Shown: positions 40,129 to 48,207, counted from the first letter of the stretch. The stretch is DNA of 64,000 bases from Pedobacter panaciterrae (GCF_001636695.1 NZ_LGEL01000031.1:162851-226850); one strand, 5' to 3'. Numbers and translations: made by a program. Notes: generated by a model from the sequence alone, not told the origin.

Positions 40129-40271
40129 TTTCGGCTTATTCTGTATAAAAATAGGATCCAAACTCCAAACGCAACAATAAAAGCTGGGAGGGGATTTTTC
40201 ATAGTAGTACCGGCCAGAAATGCTCCGGTCGCAATAATACAGGTCAGGAAAAATAAAATCAGATTTTTCAT
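40125..40271 (-). CDS. Small membrane protein, 48 aa
   Basis: ATG at 40269-40271 opens a 48-codon frame with two hydrophobic stretches (LILFFLTCIIATGAFLAG and AFIVAFGVWILFLY) and a basic tail (RISRK). It overlaps the truncated phosphatase by 4 nt (ATGA), a typical operon junction. A longer out-of-frame reading of the same DNA has no protein-like features. Confidence 0.5.
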   Translation of the reverse strand: MKNLILFFLTCIIATGAFLAGTTMKNPLPAFIVAFGVWILFLYRISRK

Positions 40272-40345
40272 GATATTCAAATTTAAGGTTTGTAATCAAT
40301 TAATAAACCTGCATGATCCAATAACTAAACCATGCAGGTGCTGGT

Positions 40346-41647
40346 TTAGGCAGCACGCTTTAGTGATGCTTTCTTCTGTTGTTTTGCAACTATTTTTGTA
40401 TCTAACTTTCTTAGTAGGGTAATGACTTTAATTTGCACTTCATCAACGATACTCCAATCTTTCTCAATATAGATGTCTGTCGTTCGATGTTCATCGTCTA
40501 CATGGTTCAGGGCTAATGCAACATCATCCTTACTTATGCGGCAGGCGTTTCTTGCCACTGTTGCAAATGTGTGTCGCGCCCAATAAATTGTTGCTCCGGG
40601 TATACCTGTGAGTTTTCGAAGTTCCTTCATACCATGGCTTAGCGCAGTGTCCAAGACACCGTATGTTGAATAACGTACAGAAAGCTTCTCGATATATTTT
40701 TCTAACAGAGGTCTGGCTTCTTCGACGATTTTAATACTGATAAAAGCATTGTCTTTTCTCCGGCTTTGGGTTTTGGCCCGGTTATAGTCAATTCGTCCAT
40801 TCCTAATATCTTTCCTTGTTAGATGATAAAAGTCTACTGCATTCATCCCGCATAAATAGAACGAAAGCATATAAATTTCCTTAGCCAGTTCGGCCCGGCT
40901 TCCTGCTTTGGTTACACAGTCCCTTATCGCCCTGACTTCCTCCAAACTATTGTTTCTTTTCCTGGTAAGTGGGGCAGAACCGACTTTGTACTTTTTAAAA
41001 GGATAATGCTTGATCCTGTAAATGCCCAGATCTTCGTTATTATACATATTACAGGCGGCATTAAAAAGCGTACGCAGGTCCCGCATGTGATTATGGAGAC
41101 CGCTATCAGACAGGCCGTCAACTGTCTTCTCCTTTGTTTGACCTTCCTCGGTAACAATACGGGTCATGGTACGCCTGCTTCTTAGAAATCTTTCATAGGA
41201 GACCAGCATATTAGAATTGATCTCTGTAATAGATACGGAGTCCCGTTTGAAATAATCGATCAGACTGTTTCGTACTGTGCGATGGGTGCCCGCTGTTCCT
41301 GTACGGTTTTCCTTTTTCAGCTGCTCAATGTGCAGCTGACAGAACTTAATAAAATCTACATCAGCATCTTTGTCCCGCAGATAATCCCTTAAAGATTCCG
41401 CATTGAAGAAGTTGAGCTTTTCTCCAAGTTCACTGATAATTTTGCGGTAGCCTTTCAATTGGTCATCGATCAGATCGTTTACAAAATTGTCTTTGATCTT
41501 TAGTTTTGCCGTTAATTGTTTCTTGACTACATAGTGATTGGTGTCAATAAACTTTCTCTGGTCTTTGTGATGGACACAGATTTTTACGTTGTAGGTTCCA
41601 TCTGCTTTCTTGTGGTGTTCATAAACTTTCGCGCTTACGGTTGCCAT
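40346..41647 (-). CDS. int: ICE integrase, tyrosine recombinase
   Basis: A 433-residue recombinase. An N-terminal arm-binding and SAM-like core-binding part (1-220) precedes the catalytic domain: K292, Y355-x-x-R358 in IYWARHTFA, H382 in ALNHVDD and the nucleophile Y393 in TTDIYIE. The position of the first catalytic Arg (usually LRGM) is C266 in YLCGMNAVDF; the CTnDOT integrase is also known to lack this Arg. I chose the ATG at 41645-41647, because the upstream frame runs toward the tRNA without homology. It lies beside tRNA-Ile, the probable attachment site. Confidence 0.85.
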   Translation of the reverse strand: MATVSAKVYEHHKKADGTYNVKICVHHKDQRKFIDTNHYVVKKQLTAKLKIKDNFVNDLIDDQLKGYRKIISELGEKLNFFNAESLRDYLRDKDADVDFIKFCQLHIEQLKKENRTGTAGTHRTVRNSLIDYFKRDSVSITEINSNMLVSYERFLRSRRTMTRIVTEEGQTKEKTVDGLSDSGLHNHMRDLRTLFNAACNMYNNEDLGIYRIKHYPFKKYKVGSAPLTRKRNNSLEEVRAIRDCVTKAGSRAELAKEIYMLSFYLCGMNAVDFYHLTRKDIRNGRIDYNRAKTQSRRKDNAFISIKIVEEARPLLEKYIEKLSVRYSTYGVLDTALSHGMKELRKLTGIPGATIYWARHTFATVARNACRISKDDVALALNHVDDEHRTTDIYIEKDWSIVDEVQIKVITLLRKLDTKIVAKQQKKASLKRAA

Positions 41648-41785
41648 AATTTTCTTTTTAGCACGCAAAAATTCCGTTACGTATTTGTTACGGTTTTGCG
41701 TAGAGTTTAACAAAAAATTATGTAAAACCTGCTTTAAAGGGGTTTCTTCAAAGCATGATTGCTGATGGTAATCAGCATCAGAAAA

Positions 41786-41827
41786 CAAAAAAACCGCCTC
41801 CGAATTTCTTCGTTAGACGGTTTTTTT
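41786..41827 (-). terminator. Bidirectional terminator after the tRNA
   Basis: AAAAAAACCGCCT (41787-41799) and AGACGGTTTTTTT (41815-41827) form a stem with A/T tracts on both sides and a 15-nt loop. On the minus strand it ends the tRNA transcript, 2 nt after the discriminator base. Confidence 0.65.
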
Positions 41828-41829
41828 AG

Positions 41830-41903
41830 TGGGCCCAGCTGGGCTCGAACCAGCGACCAAGAGATTATGAGTCTCCTACTCTAACCAACTGAGCTATAGG
41901 CCC
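41830..41903 (-). tRNA. ileX: tRNA-Ile (CAU, lysidine type)
   Basis: A complete 74-nt cloverleaf on the minus strand: acceptor GGGCCTA/TGGGCCC, D-arm GCTC...GAGT, anticodon stem GGAGA/TCTCT around CTCATAA, T-arm GCTGG-TTCGAGC-CCAGC, discriminator A. CCA is not encoded. The CAU anticodon in the context GACTCATAATC and the variable/T-arm region resemble the lysidine-modified tRNA-Ile2 rather than tRNA-Met. A TAAATTTG -7 box reads toward it from about 41,940. Confidence 0.85.
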
Positions 41904-42046
41904 TTACGCATTTTTTTGCTGCCTGCGTGAGACAAATTTAAACAAATTTTTCATGCTTTTAACATCTTTTTCTTTCTTTGGAGAACCCCCAAAGGTTTTA
42001 AAACATGATCAGCTTAAAAAGCTTGTTTTCAATTCTTTAGCTCAAT

Positions 42047-42087
42047 GATTATGAGTCTTCTACTCTAACCAACTGAGCTATAGGCCC
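42047..42087 (-). pseudogene. 5' half of a tRNA-Ile(CAU), duplicated fragment
   Basis: These 41 nt repeat nucleotides 1 to about 40 of the intact tRNA at 41830-41903 with a single substitution in the anticodon stem, then diverge just after the anticodon loop. It cannot fold into a tRNA. It is either a decayed tandem tRNA or the host half left after an element with crossover near the anticodon loop supplied a new complete gene. Confidence 0.75.
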
Positions 42088-42139
42088 CGAAAATCTTATT
42101 AGATTTTGCGAGTGCAATGTTACATATTTGTATCCAATT

Positions 42140-42793
42140 ATGGAAACAGTTTTAGCACAAAAAATAAAAAATATTATTTTCGATTATGGCAATGTTATAT
42201 TCGAAATAGACTTTGTAAGGACTCAAAATGCTCTTTTACAATTAGGTATAACAGATGTTGAGCAGTTCTTTGCACATAAAAATCATAATGAAATTTTTAA
42301 TGATTTTGAGACCGGATCTATCTCTCCTGCTCAGTTTCGCAACAAAATACGAGAAGCAGCAAACAATTCCGGACTAACTGACGAACAAATTAACAGTGCC
42401 TGGAACAGTTTATTGGTAGGAGTTCCCTCTCCTGCAGTACACGATACATTACTTAAAGTAAAAGAGAAATACCGCACTTTCTTGCTGAGCAACACCAATG
42501 AAATTCACTACAACTGGATTCTTGATTACCTGAAACGCGAATACAACGTTACTGATAATAACCATCTGTTTGAAAAAGCATATTACTCTCAGCAAATGTT
42601 CCTCCGCAAACCAAATGTTGAGATATTTGAACAGGTTATTAAAGAAAATAACCTTATACCAGAGGAAACTTTGTTTATTGATGATAGCCCACAGCATCTT
42701 ATTGGAGCAAAACAAGCTGGTCTTAATACACTTTTAATGGATAAACATCCTAAAGATCTGGAGCAATTTTTAACTGATCATCATATCTTATAG
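42140..42793 (+). CDS. HAD-superfamily phosphatase, YihX-like
   Basis: A 217-residue haloacid dehalogenase-type hydrolase. Motif I FDYGNVIFEID (the second Asp of DxD is replaced by G, as in several YihX relatives), motif II LLSNTNE, motif III lysine in LRKPN, motif IV FIDDSPQHL. It is probably a sugar-phosphate or FMN-type phosphatase. I chose METVLAQ at 42140; an upstream ATG at 42128 adds four residues. It is the first backbone gene after the ICE. Confidence 0.82.
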   Translation: METVLAQKIKNIIFDYGNVIFEIDFVRTQNALLQLGITDVEQFFAHKNHNEIFNDFETGSISPAQFRNKIREAANNSGLTDEQINSAWNSLLVGVPSPAVHDTLLKVKEKYRTFLLSNTNEIHYNWILDYLKREYNVTDNNHLFEKAYYSQQMFLRKPNVEIFEQVIKENNLIPEETLFIDDSPQHLIGAKQAGLNTLLMDKHPKDLEQFLTDHHIL

Positions 42794-42806
42794 TTAAATT
42801 TGCAGC

Positions 42807-43127
42807 ATGACTGAAAAAAGATATAAATCTCTTAAGGAGTTTTATCCCTTCTACCTAACCGAGCATAGCAATCTTACCAGCCGGGTATTACATTTTATTG
42901 GAAGCCTGCTTGCAGTGTTACTATTATTTACTGCCGTATTGTTTCACGATTTACGTTTTATAATAGGCATTCCAATTGTTGGATATGGCTTTGCCTGGGT
43001 GGGGCATTTCTTTTTTGAAAAAAATAAACCGGCTACTTTTCAATATCCAGCTTACAGTTTGGCCTGCGATTTCATTTTATTCTGGGACTTGCTAACAGGA
43101 AGTCAGCCATTTAAAGTAAAGAAATAA
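42807..43127 (+). CDS. Mpo1-like (DUF962) membrane protein
   Basis: A 106-residue protein with two hydrophobic pairs. The family pattern is clear: SLKEFYPFYLTEHSN, LHFIGS, GYGFAWVGHFFFEKNKPATF and YPAYSLACDF, including the conserved histidines thought to bind iron. Yeast Mpo1 is a 2-hydroxy fatty acid dioxygenase; the bacterial role is not established. It follows the HAD gene by 13 bp and is probably in its operon. Confidence 0.78.
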   Translation: MTEKRYKSLKEFYPFYLTEHSNLTSRVLHFIGSLLAVLLLFTAVLFHDLRFIIGIPIVGYGFAWVGHFFFEKNKPATFQYPAYSLACDFILFWDLLTGSQPFKVKK

Positions 43128-43162
43128 AATCAGAATAACGAAAGCTTTCATGTTAAAACTTT

Positions 43163-43234
43163 CGTCATCTCGACGATAGGAGAGATCTCTTGAACCAGCA
43201 TAACCAAGAGATCTCTCCTATCGTCGAGATGACG
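43163..43234. repeat. REP-like palindrome, 30-bp perfect arms
   Basis: The arms 43163-43192 and 43205-43234 are perfectly complementary over 30 bp, with a 12-nt loop. The inner end contains GAGATCTC on each arm. It lies between the convergent Mpo1-like and proline dehydrogenase genes. The wording CGTCATCTCGACGATAGGAG resembles repetitive intergenic palindromes that I recall from Pedobacter genomes. It can also serve as a bidirectional terminator. Confidence 0.75.
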
Positions 43235-43266
43235 AGGAAGGATAAAGAGGAAGGATAAAGAGGAAG
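43234..43266. repeat. Short tandem repeat, 13-bp unit
   Basis: GAGGAAGGATAAA occurs twice in full and then partly (GAGGAAG), directly after the REP-like palindrome. Copy number probably varies between strains. Confidence 0.7.
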
Positions 43267-43293
43267 CAGAACAGAGTGTGCTACAATTAAGTT

Positions 43294-44478
43294 TTACAAT
43301 CTTCTTCTTTTCTTTTCCTTCATAATTAAGCCAAGCTCACGGCTGGTTTGTCCGGCTATGGAAGTATTTTCCTGGGCTCTTCTAAAAAGGTAAGGCATTA
43401 CAGCTTTAACCGGCCCATAAGGCACATATTTCGCTACGTTATAACCCGCATCCGATAAGTTAAAACTTAGATTATCACTCATACCCAATAGTTGGGCAAA
43501 ATAAACATGTGGATGATTGTGAGCGATCTTATTTTGATCAAGCAACTCAGCTAATAACCTGCAGCTTTCCTCGTTGTGGGTCCCGCAAACAAAAGCAATC
43601 TCATCAATGTAGGCAATACAATATCTTAATGATTCATTATAATCAATATCAGATGCTTCTTTGGAAGGCTGTATTGGCGATGGGTAACCCATTTCCTCTG
43701 CTCTTTTACGTTCTTTTTCCATATAAGCACCTCTCACCATTTTAACTCCCAGAATATAGCCGGCAGCCTTTGCAATAAGATGATCGGCTTTTAAATCTGC
43801 AAGTTTATCATGACGGTACATCTGATAAGTATTGTAAACAATAATGGTTTCTTTATTAAACAAACGCATCATATCTACAGCAAGCTCGTCAATCGTTTTC
43901 TGAATCCAGGTTTCTTCAGCATCAATCATTACAGGCACCTTTTTTTCAAATGCAGTTCTGCAGATCTTTTCACAACGTTGTTTTACCTTCTCATATTCAG
44001 CTTCTTCTGCTGAAGTTAACACCTGTTTTGCATCTAATTTTTCAAGCAAAGCAAAACGACCAATACCTGTAACCTTAAATACGGTAATTGGAATACGCTT
44101 GTCTTTAGCAGCCTGATCTATTGTTCTGATGATCTCTTCGCAGGTAAAATCAAAAACAGCTTCTTCATCTTCACCCTCAACGGAATAATCTAAAATAGTA
44201 CCTACTTTACCTGAGTGTAATTGAGTAATTGTATCTGCACATTCCGCAATCGTTTCGCCACCACAAAAATGCTTAAAAATAGTGGCCTTTATAATTCCCT
44301 TAATTGGTAAACCTATGTTTAAAAACAGATTGGTAACCGGAGGGCCGACCTTAGTTAGAAAATTACTGCTTATTATTTTAAAAAGCCAGTATGCAGCGTT
44401 TAATTCAGAATTAGATTTGTTGCGAAAAGCAACTTCAGTATCATCAAAATTCAATGATTTTTTGGGGAATGTCTCCAT
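43294..44478 (-). CDS. Proline dehydrogenase
   Basis: A 394-residue FAD-dependent PRODH beta-barrel protein that oxidises proline to pyrroline-5-carboxylate. Typical motifs: KVTGIGRFALLEKL, VPVMIDAEETWIQ, VYNTYQMYRHDK, LGVKMVRGAYMEKERKRAEEMG and the C-terminal RRAQENTSIAGQTSRELGLI, which binds the substrate carboxylate. It is the monofunctional form; no P5C dehydrogenase domain is present. A stand-alone gene on the minus strand. Confidence 0.9.
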   Translation of the reverse strand: METFPKKSLNFDDTEVAFRNKSNSELNAAYWLFKIISSNFLTKVGPPVTNLFLNIGLPIKGIIKATIFKHFCGGETIAECADTITQLHSGKVGTILDYSVEGEDEEAVFDFTCEEIIRTIDQAAKDKRIPITVFKVTGIGRFALLEKLDAKQVLTSAEEAEYEKVKQRCEKICRTAFEKKVPVMIDAEETWIQKTIDELAVDMMRLFNKETIIVYNTYQMYRHDKLADLKADHLIAKAAGYILGVKMVRGAYMEKERKRAEEMGYPSPIQPSKEASDIDYNESLRYCIAYIDEIAFVCGTHNEESCRLLAELLDQNKIAHNHPHVYFAQLLGMSDNLSFNLSDAGYNVAKYVPYGPVKAVMPYLFRRAQENTSIAGQTSRELGLIMKEKKRRRL

Positions 44479-44600
44479 TATCGAATGTCAGTTAGTCAAA
44501 TCGTTTGCAAAAGTATAAATTCCCTGGCTACCAGTGGTAAAACGTGATATAAATAATTGTAATTTCGACAGTAAAAAATTTTATCTAAGTTTGTCTTATA

Positions 44601-44807
44601 ATGATACAATTTAAATTAGAAGGCGAATTCATTCCCCTTATTCAGTTGCTAAAAGCAACTGCCCTTGTACAAAGCGGTGGCGAAGCCCAAACTGTTGTTG
44701 AAGACGGTCTTGTCAAATATAACGGCAAGGTAGATTACCGCAAGAGATTAAAGGTGCGGGTTGGAGATGTAATTGATTTTATGGGTCAGAAAATAACAAT
44801 CATTTAA
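44601..44807 (+). CDS. S4-domain RNA-binding protein
   Basis: A 68-residue single S4 domain of the YaaA/RlbA type (FIPLIQLLKATALVQSGGEAQTVVEDGLVKYNG...RKRLKVRVGDVIDF). It probably binds ribosomal RNA. The stop and the aroB start overlap as TAATG at 44805-44809, so aroB is coupled to it. A -7 box TAAGTTTG lies at 44586-44593. Confidence 0.85.
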   Translation: MIQFKLEGEFIPLIQLLKATALVQSGGEAQTVVEDGLVKYNGKVDYRKRLKVRVGDVIDFMGQKITII

Positions 44808-45886
44808 TGAACAAGCTAAACAGTGCCGGACATACCATCCATTTTGAAGCGAACCTTGCCCCTTTGGCAGAAATTATAGAAAGCAATAAATACAGTAAAA
44901 TCTTTGTATTTGTTGACCGCAATACCTCTGAATTGTGTTTACCGCAGTTTCAGGAAATGCTGGGAGATTTTACTGGATTTGATTTGATTGAAACAGATCC
45001 GGGTGAGGAAAACAAAAACATAGATTTTTGCATCGGAATCTGGAAAACACTATTAGATTTTGAAGCAGACCGCAAATGTCTGATGATAAATTTAGGAGGT
45101 GGCGTAATTACAGACATGGGTGGCTTTGTAGCCTCAACCTACAAACGCGGAATAGATTTTATTAATATTCCTACTACCCTGCTATCACAGGTTGATGCAT
45201 CAGTTGGTGGTAAAACTGGCATTGATGTAGATAATGTAAAAAATATGGTCGGAACCTTTACCCTTCCCCAGGCTGTATTTATTGAAACATCTTTCCTTAA
45301 AACACTGCCTAAAAGAGAAATGCTTTCTGGTTTCGCAGAAATGATTAAACATGGTTTAATTGTAGACAAGAACTATTACTCAGAATTACAAAACAGCGAT
45401 TACGAGCAAATTGAAACAGGTGCTATTTATCGTTCTGTGGAAATAAAAAATGAGGTTGTAACAGAAGACCCCCATGAAAAGGGATTAAGAAAAATATTAA
45501 ACTATGGGCATACTATTGGTCATGCAGTAGAAACCTATTCTTTAATAAACGATAAAAACCCGTTAACGCATGGTGAAGCAATTGCTATAGGTATGATCTG
45601 CGAAGGTTTCTTATCTGCTAAAAACAACACGCTAAGCAATGAGGAACTTAACGACATCAGCAGCTACATTTTAAAACTTTACCCTAATTATCACATTAAG
45701 GAAGAAAGCTTTGACCAATTATTGGATTTTATGCAAAGTGATAAAAAGAATGAAAACGGACAGATTATGTTCTCCTTATTGAGCCGCATTGGAGCCTGTG
45801 ATTTTAACTGTAGAGTATCAAAAAGCGACATTCTAGATAGTTTTGCATACCTAAACACCTTAACTTCCAAACCAGAAAATGCCTAA
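44807..45886 (+). CDS. aroB: 3-dehydroquinate synthase
   Basis: A 359-residue NAD- and zinc-dependent enzyme converting DAHP to 3-dehydroquinate, step two of the shikimate pathway. Motifs: DPGEENKN, GGGVITDMGGFVASTYKRGI, TTLLSQVDASVGGKTGID and NYGHTIGHAVE (zinc ligands). It is transcribed with the S4 gene and ends 60 bp before the attenuator promoter of the pheA cluster, so it is probably not under attenuation itself. Confidence 0.93.
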   Translation: MNKLNSAGHTIHFEANLAPLAEIIESNKYSKIFVFVDRNTSELCLPQFQEMLGDFTGFDLIETDPGEENKNIDFCIGIWKTLLDFEADRKCLMINLGGGVITDMGGFVASTYKRGIDFINIPTTLLSQVDASVGGKTGIDVDNVKNMVGTFTLPQAVFIETSFLKTLPKREMLSGFAEMIKHGLIVDKNYYSELQNSDYEQIETGAIYRSVEIKNEVVTEDPHEKGLRKILNYGHTIGHAVETYSLINDKNPLTHGEAIAIGMICEGFLSAKNNTLSNEELNDISSYILKLYPNYHIKEESFDQLLDFMQSDKKNENGQIMFSLLSRIGACDFNCRVSKSDILDSFAYLNTLTSKPENA

Positions 45887-45946
45887 TATTTTGAACCACA
45901 ATAAGAACCTTACAACAAACAATAAATAATTTTTTTAAATTAACTA

Positions 45947-45976
45947 TTGACAAATTAAATTTTGTTAGTACATTTG
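45947..45976 (+). promoter_or_regulatory. Promoter of the attenuated pheA-aro operon
   Basis: TTG at 45947-45949 (-33) and TACATTTG at 45969-45976 (TAnnTTTG, -7), separated by 19 nt, match the Bacteroidota housekeeping promoter. Transcription would begin near 45983, some 13 nt before the leader peptide start. Confidence 0.75.
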
Positions 45977-45995
45977 GCGAAACGAAAAGAAAATT

Positions 45996-46058
45996 TTGAA
46001 AAATATCACTACATATTGGTTTGGTTACTTCTACTACTTTAGTAAGAGCCGGGACTAA
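45996..46058 (+). CDS. Leader peptide of the aromatic amino acid attenuator
   Basis: A 20-codon frame from TTG 45996 to TAA 46056-46058. Nine consecutive codons read YWFGYFYYF: four Tyr/Trp and four Phe/Tyr around one Gly, an extreme aromatic cluster. No ATG exists in frame back to the previous stop at 45966, so TTG (or less likely ATT just before it) is the start. The last four codons and stop overlap the antiterminator strand (46049-46056). Stalling at scarce aminoacyl-tRNA would expose that strand. Confidence 0.72.
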   Translation: MKNITTYWFGYFYYFSKSRD

Positions 46059-46123
46059 TATGCAATAGAATCTAACAAGATAAATGTATACGAAAAGTCC
46101 CGGTCTAAAGCCGGGACTTTTTT
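46049..46123 (+). promoter_or_regulatory. Antiterminator/terminator switch before pheA
   Basis: CCGGGACT occurs at 46049-46056 and again at 46111-46118. Both can pair with AGTCCCGG (46096-46103). Pairing with the downstream copy forms an 11-bp terminator stem (46093-46103 with 46111-46121) followed by T's. Pairing with the upstream copy prevents it. A ribosome that finishes the leader peptide covers the upstream copy and allows termination. One that stalls on the aromatic codons leaves it free. Confidence 0.78.
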
Positions 46124-46183
46124 CGTTTAAAGAAAATAACAGTTATGATAATTTCATAACCATTAAAAAGGGAAAACACTCTA

Positions 46184-47017
46184 ATGAAAAAAGAAACAAG
46201 AGTAGCAATTCAAGGCATTAAAGCTTCATTTCACGAAGAAGCCGCATTTAAGTTTTTCGGAAAAGACATTCAAACCATTGAATGTAATTCTTTTAAACAA
46301 ACATGCGACGTTTTAGAAAATGGTGATGCTGACTTCGTTGTAATGGCGATTGAAAATTCAATAGCCGGAAGTCTTTTACCCAATTATACTTTAATACGTG
46401 AATACAATTTCGCTGTAGTTGGCGAAGTTTACCTGGCTATTCAGCTTCATCTGATGGCTTTACCAGGTGTAAAGTTTGAGGATATTAAATATGCCACTTC
46501 CCACCCTATTGCTATTCGTCAATGCGTTGATTTCTTTGAAGATTACCCTCAGATACAAATTATTGAAGGTAGTGATACTGCCGCTTGCGCTAAGCGTATT
46601 AAAGAAGGACAGCTTACAGATACGGTTGCCATAGCAAATACACTTGCAGCTGAACTTTACGAATTAAATATCATTGAAAGAAGAATTGAATCTAATAAGA
46701 AAAACTTCACTCGCTTTCTGATCCTCAAAAGTGATAAAGCCGAACAGGTTGGCCCTGTAAATAAAGCATCTATTTGCTTTCAGGTAGGTAACCACGTTGG
46801 TGCATTGGCTAAAGTATTAAACATCTTTGCTGATCTGCATGTAAACTTAACCAAAATACAAAGCATGCCTGTTCTTGGAAAAAGAAACGACTATTATTTC
46901 TATGTAGATATGGAATGGAAAAATATGGAAGACTATGACAAAGCAGTCCGCCAGGCCCTTAAATACACAGTAAACTTTAATATAATGGGCGAGTACCAGA
47001 AAAACGACAAAGTATAA
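46184..47017 (+). CDS. pheA: Prephenate dehydratase
   Basis: A 277-residue enzyme that converts prephenate to phenylpyruvate for phenylalanine synthesis. The PDT domain (1-180) contains MAIENSIAGSLLP, ATSHPIAIRQC and the catalytic TRF in KKNFTRFLIL. A C-terminal ACT domain (about 195-275, NHVGALAKVLNIFADLHVNL) suggests phenylalanine feedback inhibition. First gene after the attenuator; 48 bp before the next gene. Confidence 0.9.
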   Translation: MKKETRVAIQGIKASFHEEAAFKFFGKDIQTIECNSFKQTCDVLENGDADFVVMAIENSIAGSLLPNYTLIREYNFAVVGEVYLAIQLHLMALPGVKFEDIKYATSHPIAIRQCVDFFEDYPQIQIIEGSDTAACAKRIKEGQLTDTVAIANTLAAELYELNIIERRIESNKKNFTRFLILKSDKAEQVGPVNKASICFQVGNHVGALAKVLNIFADLHVNLTKIQSMPVLGKRNDYYFYVDMEWKNMEDYDKAVRQALKYTVNFNIMGEYQKNDKV

Positions 47018-47065
47018 TCAATAATCTATTTAACATAAAAAATTAACACATATAACCCCAAAACA

Positions 47066-48205
47066 ATGAAATTACAATTAAACATTCAACCGCTTAACAC
47101 CTGGCTTAACATCAACAATGAGCCTTTGATCATCTCAGGACCTTGTAGTGCAGAAACTGAAGAGCAACTATTAACTACAGCTCATTTATTGGCAGCTACC
47201 GGAAAAGTATCTGTTTTAAGAGCAGGTATCTGGAAGCCACGTACTCGTCCGGGAGAATTCGAAGGAATCGGAAGCATAGGACTAGAATGGTTAAAAAGAG
47301 CTAAATTAGAAACTGGTTTACCAACAGCTGTTGAAGTTGCAAATGCTAAACACGTTGAAGAAGCGCTAGCTGCTGGTGTGGATATCCTTTGGATTGGTGC
47401 ACGTTCAACAGTAAACCCATTCACAGTTCAGGAAATTGCTGATGCCTTAAAAGGTGTTGACATTCCGGTATTAGTTAAAAACCCTGTAAACCCTGATTTG
47501 CAACTATGGGTTGGTGCTTTAGAACGTATCAATGGTGCTGGTATCACTAAATTAGGTGCAATCCACCGTGGTTTCTCTTCATTCGAGAAAAGCTCATTCC
47601 GTAATGAACCAATGTGGGAGCTTGCTATCCAATTGAAAACATTATGCCCGGAATTACCTATCATCAACGATCCAAGTCACATTTGCGGTAACAGAGAGTT
47701 AATTCCTTACATCTCTCAAAAAGCATTAGACTTAGATATGCAAGGCTTGATGATCGAATCGCATGTTGATCCTTCTGTAGCATGGACTGATGCTAAACAA
47801 CAAGTAACTCCAGCTGCTTTAGCTGAACTTGCTGATCGTTTAACAGTTCGTGAACCGGAAACCAAAAACGAAGCTATTTCTGATCAGTTAGCTGAATTCC
47901 GTAAACAAATTGATAAAATTGACGATCTATTGCTACAAAAATTAGGTGAGCGTATGACTATCGTTGGTAAAATCGGTGAGTACAAACGTGATAACCAGGT
48001 TACAATTTTACAAGTAAACCGTTGGGATGCTATCATTAAAAAAGGTGCTTCATTTGCAAAAGCCCTTAAATTAGATTTAAACTTTACTGAGAAATTCTTA
48101 GAACTTGTTCATGGCGAATCTATCCGTAAACAAACTGAGATTATGAACGCAGGCAAAGCCGAAAAAGGAATTGCAGCAGAAGCACACACTGAAGTTAAAT
48201 CTTAA
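47066..48205 (+). CDS. Bifunctional DAHP synthase / chorismate mutase
   Basis: A 379-residue fusion. The N-terminal DAHP synthase domain (about 1-260; GPCSAETE at 25-32, AGIWKPRTRPGEFEG, NDPSHICGN) makes the first shikimate intermediate. The C-terminal AroQ-type chorismate mutase (about 275-365; LAEFRKQIDKIDDLLLQKLG, ERMTIVGKIGEYKRDN) makes prephenate for the neighbouring PheA. The fusion type is known in Bacteroidota and Bacilli. It is separated from aroA by 2 bp. Confidence 0.9.
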   Translation: MKLQLNIQPLNTWLNINNEPLIISGPCSAETEEQLLTTAHLLAATGKVSVLRAGIWKPRTRPGEFEGIGSIGLEWLKRAKLETGLPTAVEVANAKHVEEALAAGVDILWIGARSTVNPFTVQEIADALKGVDIPVLVKNPVNPDLQLWVGALERINGAGITKLGAIHRGFSSFEKSSFRNEPMWELAIQLKTLCPELPIINDPSHICGNRELIPYISQKALDLDMQGLMIESHVDPSVAWTDAKQQVTPAALAELADRLTVREPETKNEAISDQLAEFRKQIDKIDDLLLQKLGERMTIVGKIGEYKRDNQVTILQVNRWDAIIKKGASFAKALKLDLNFTEKFLELVHGESIRKQTEIMNAGKAEKGIAAEAHTEVKS

Positions 48206-48207
48206 TA

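Noticed and set aside
1-41903. Search for the left ICE end (a repeat of the tRNA 3' half)
   Set aside because: I found no second copy of the tRNA-Ile 3' half in the window. The left boundary must lie outside it.
42128-42139. Earlier ATG for the HAD gene
   Set aside because: It would add only MYPI upstream of the conserved start; METVL gives the usual distance to motif I.
43509-44518. Plus-strand frames opposite proline dehydrogenase, and similar frames opposite most long genes
   Set aside because: They are antisense shadows without family motifs or start signals.
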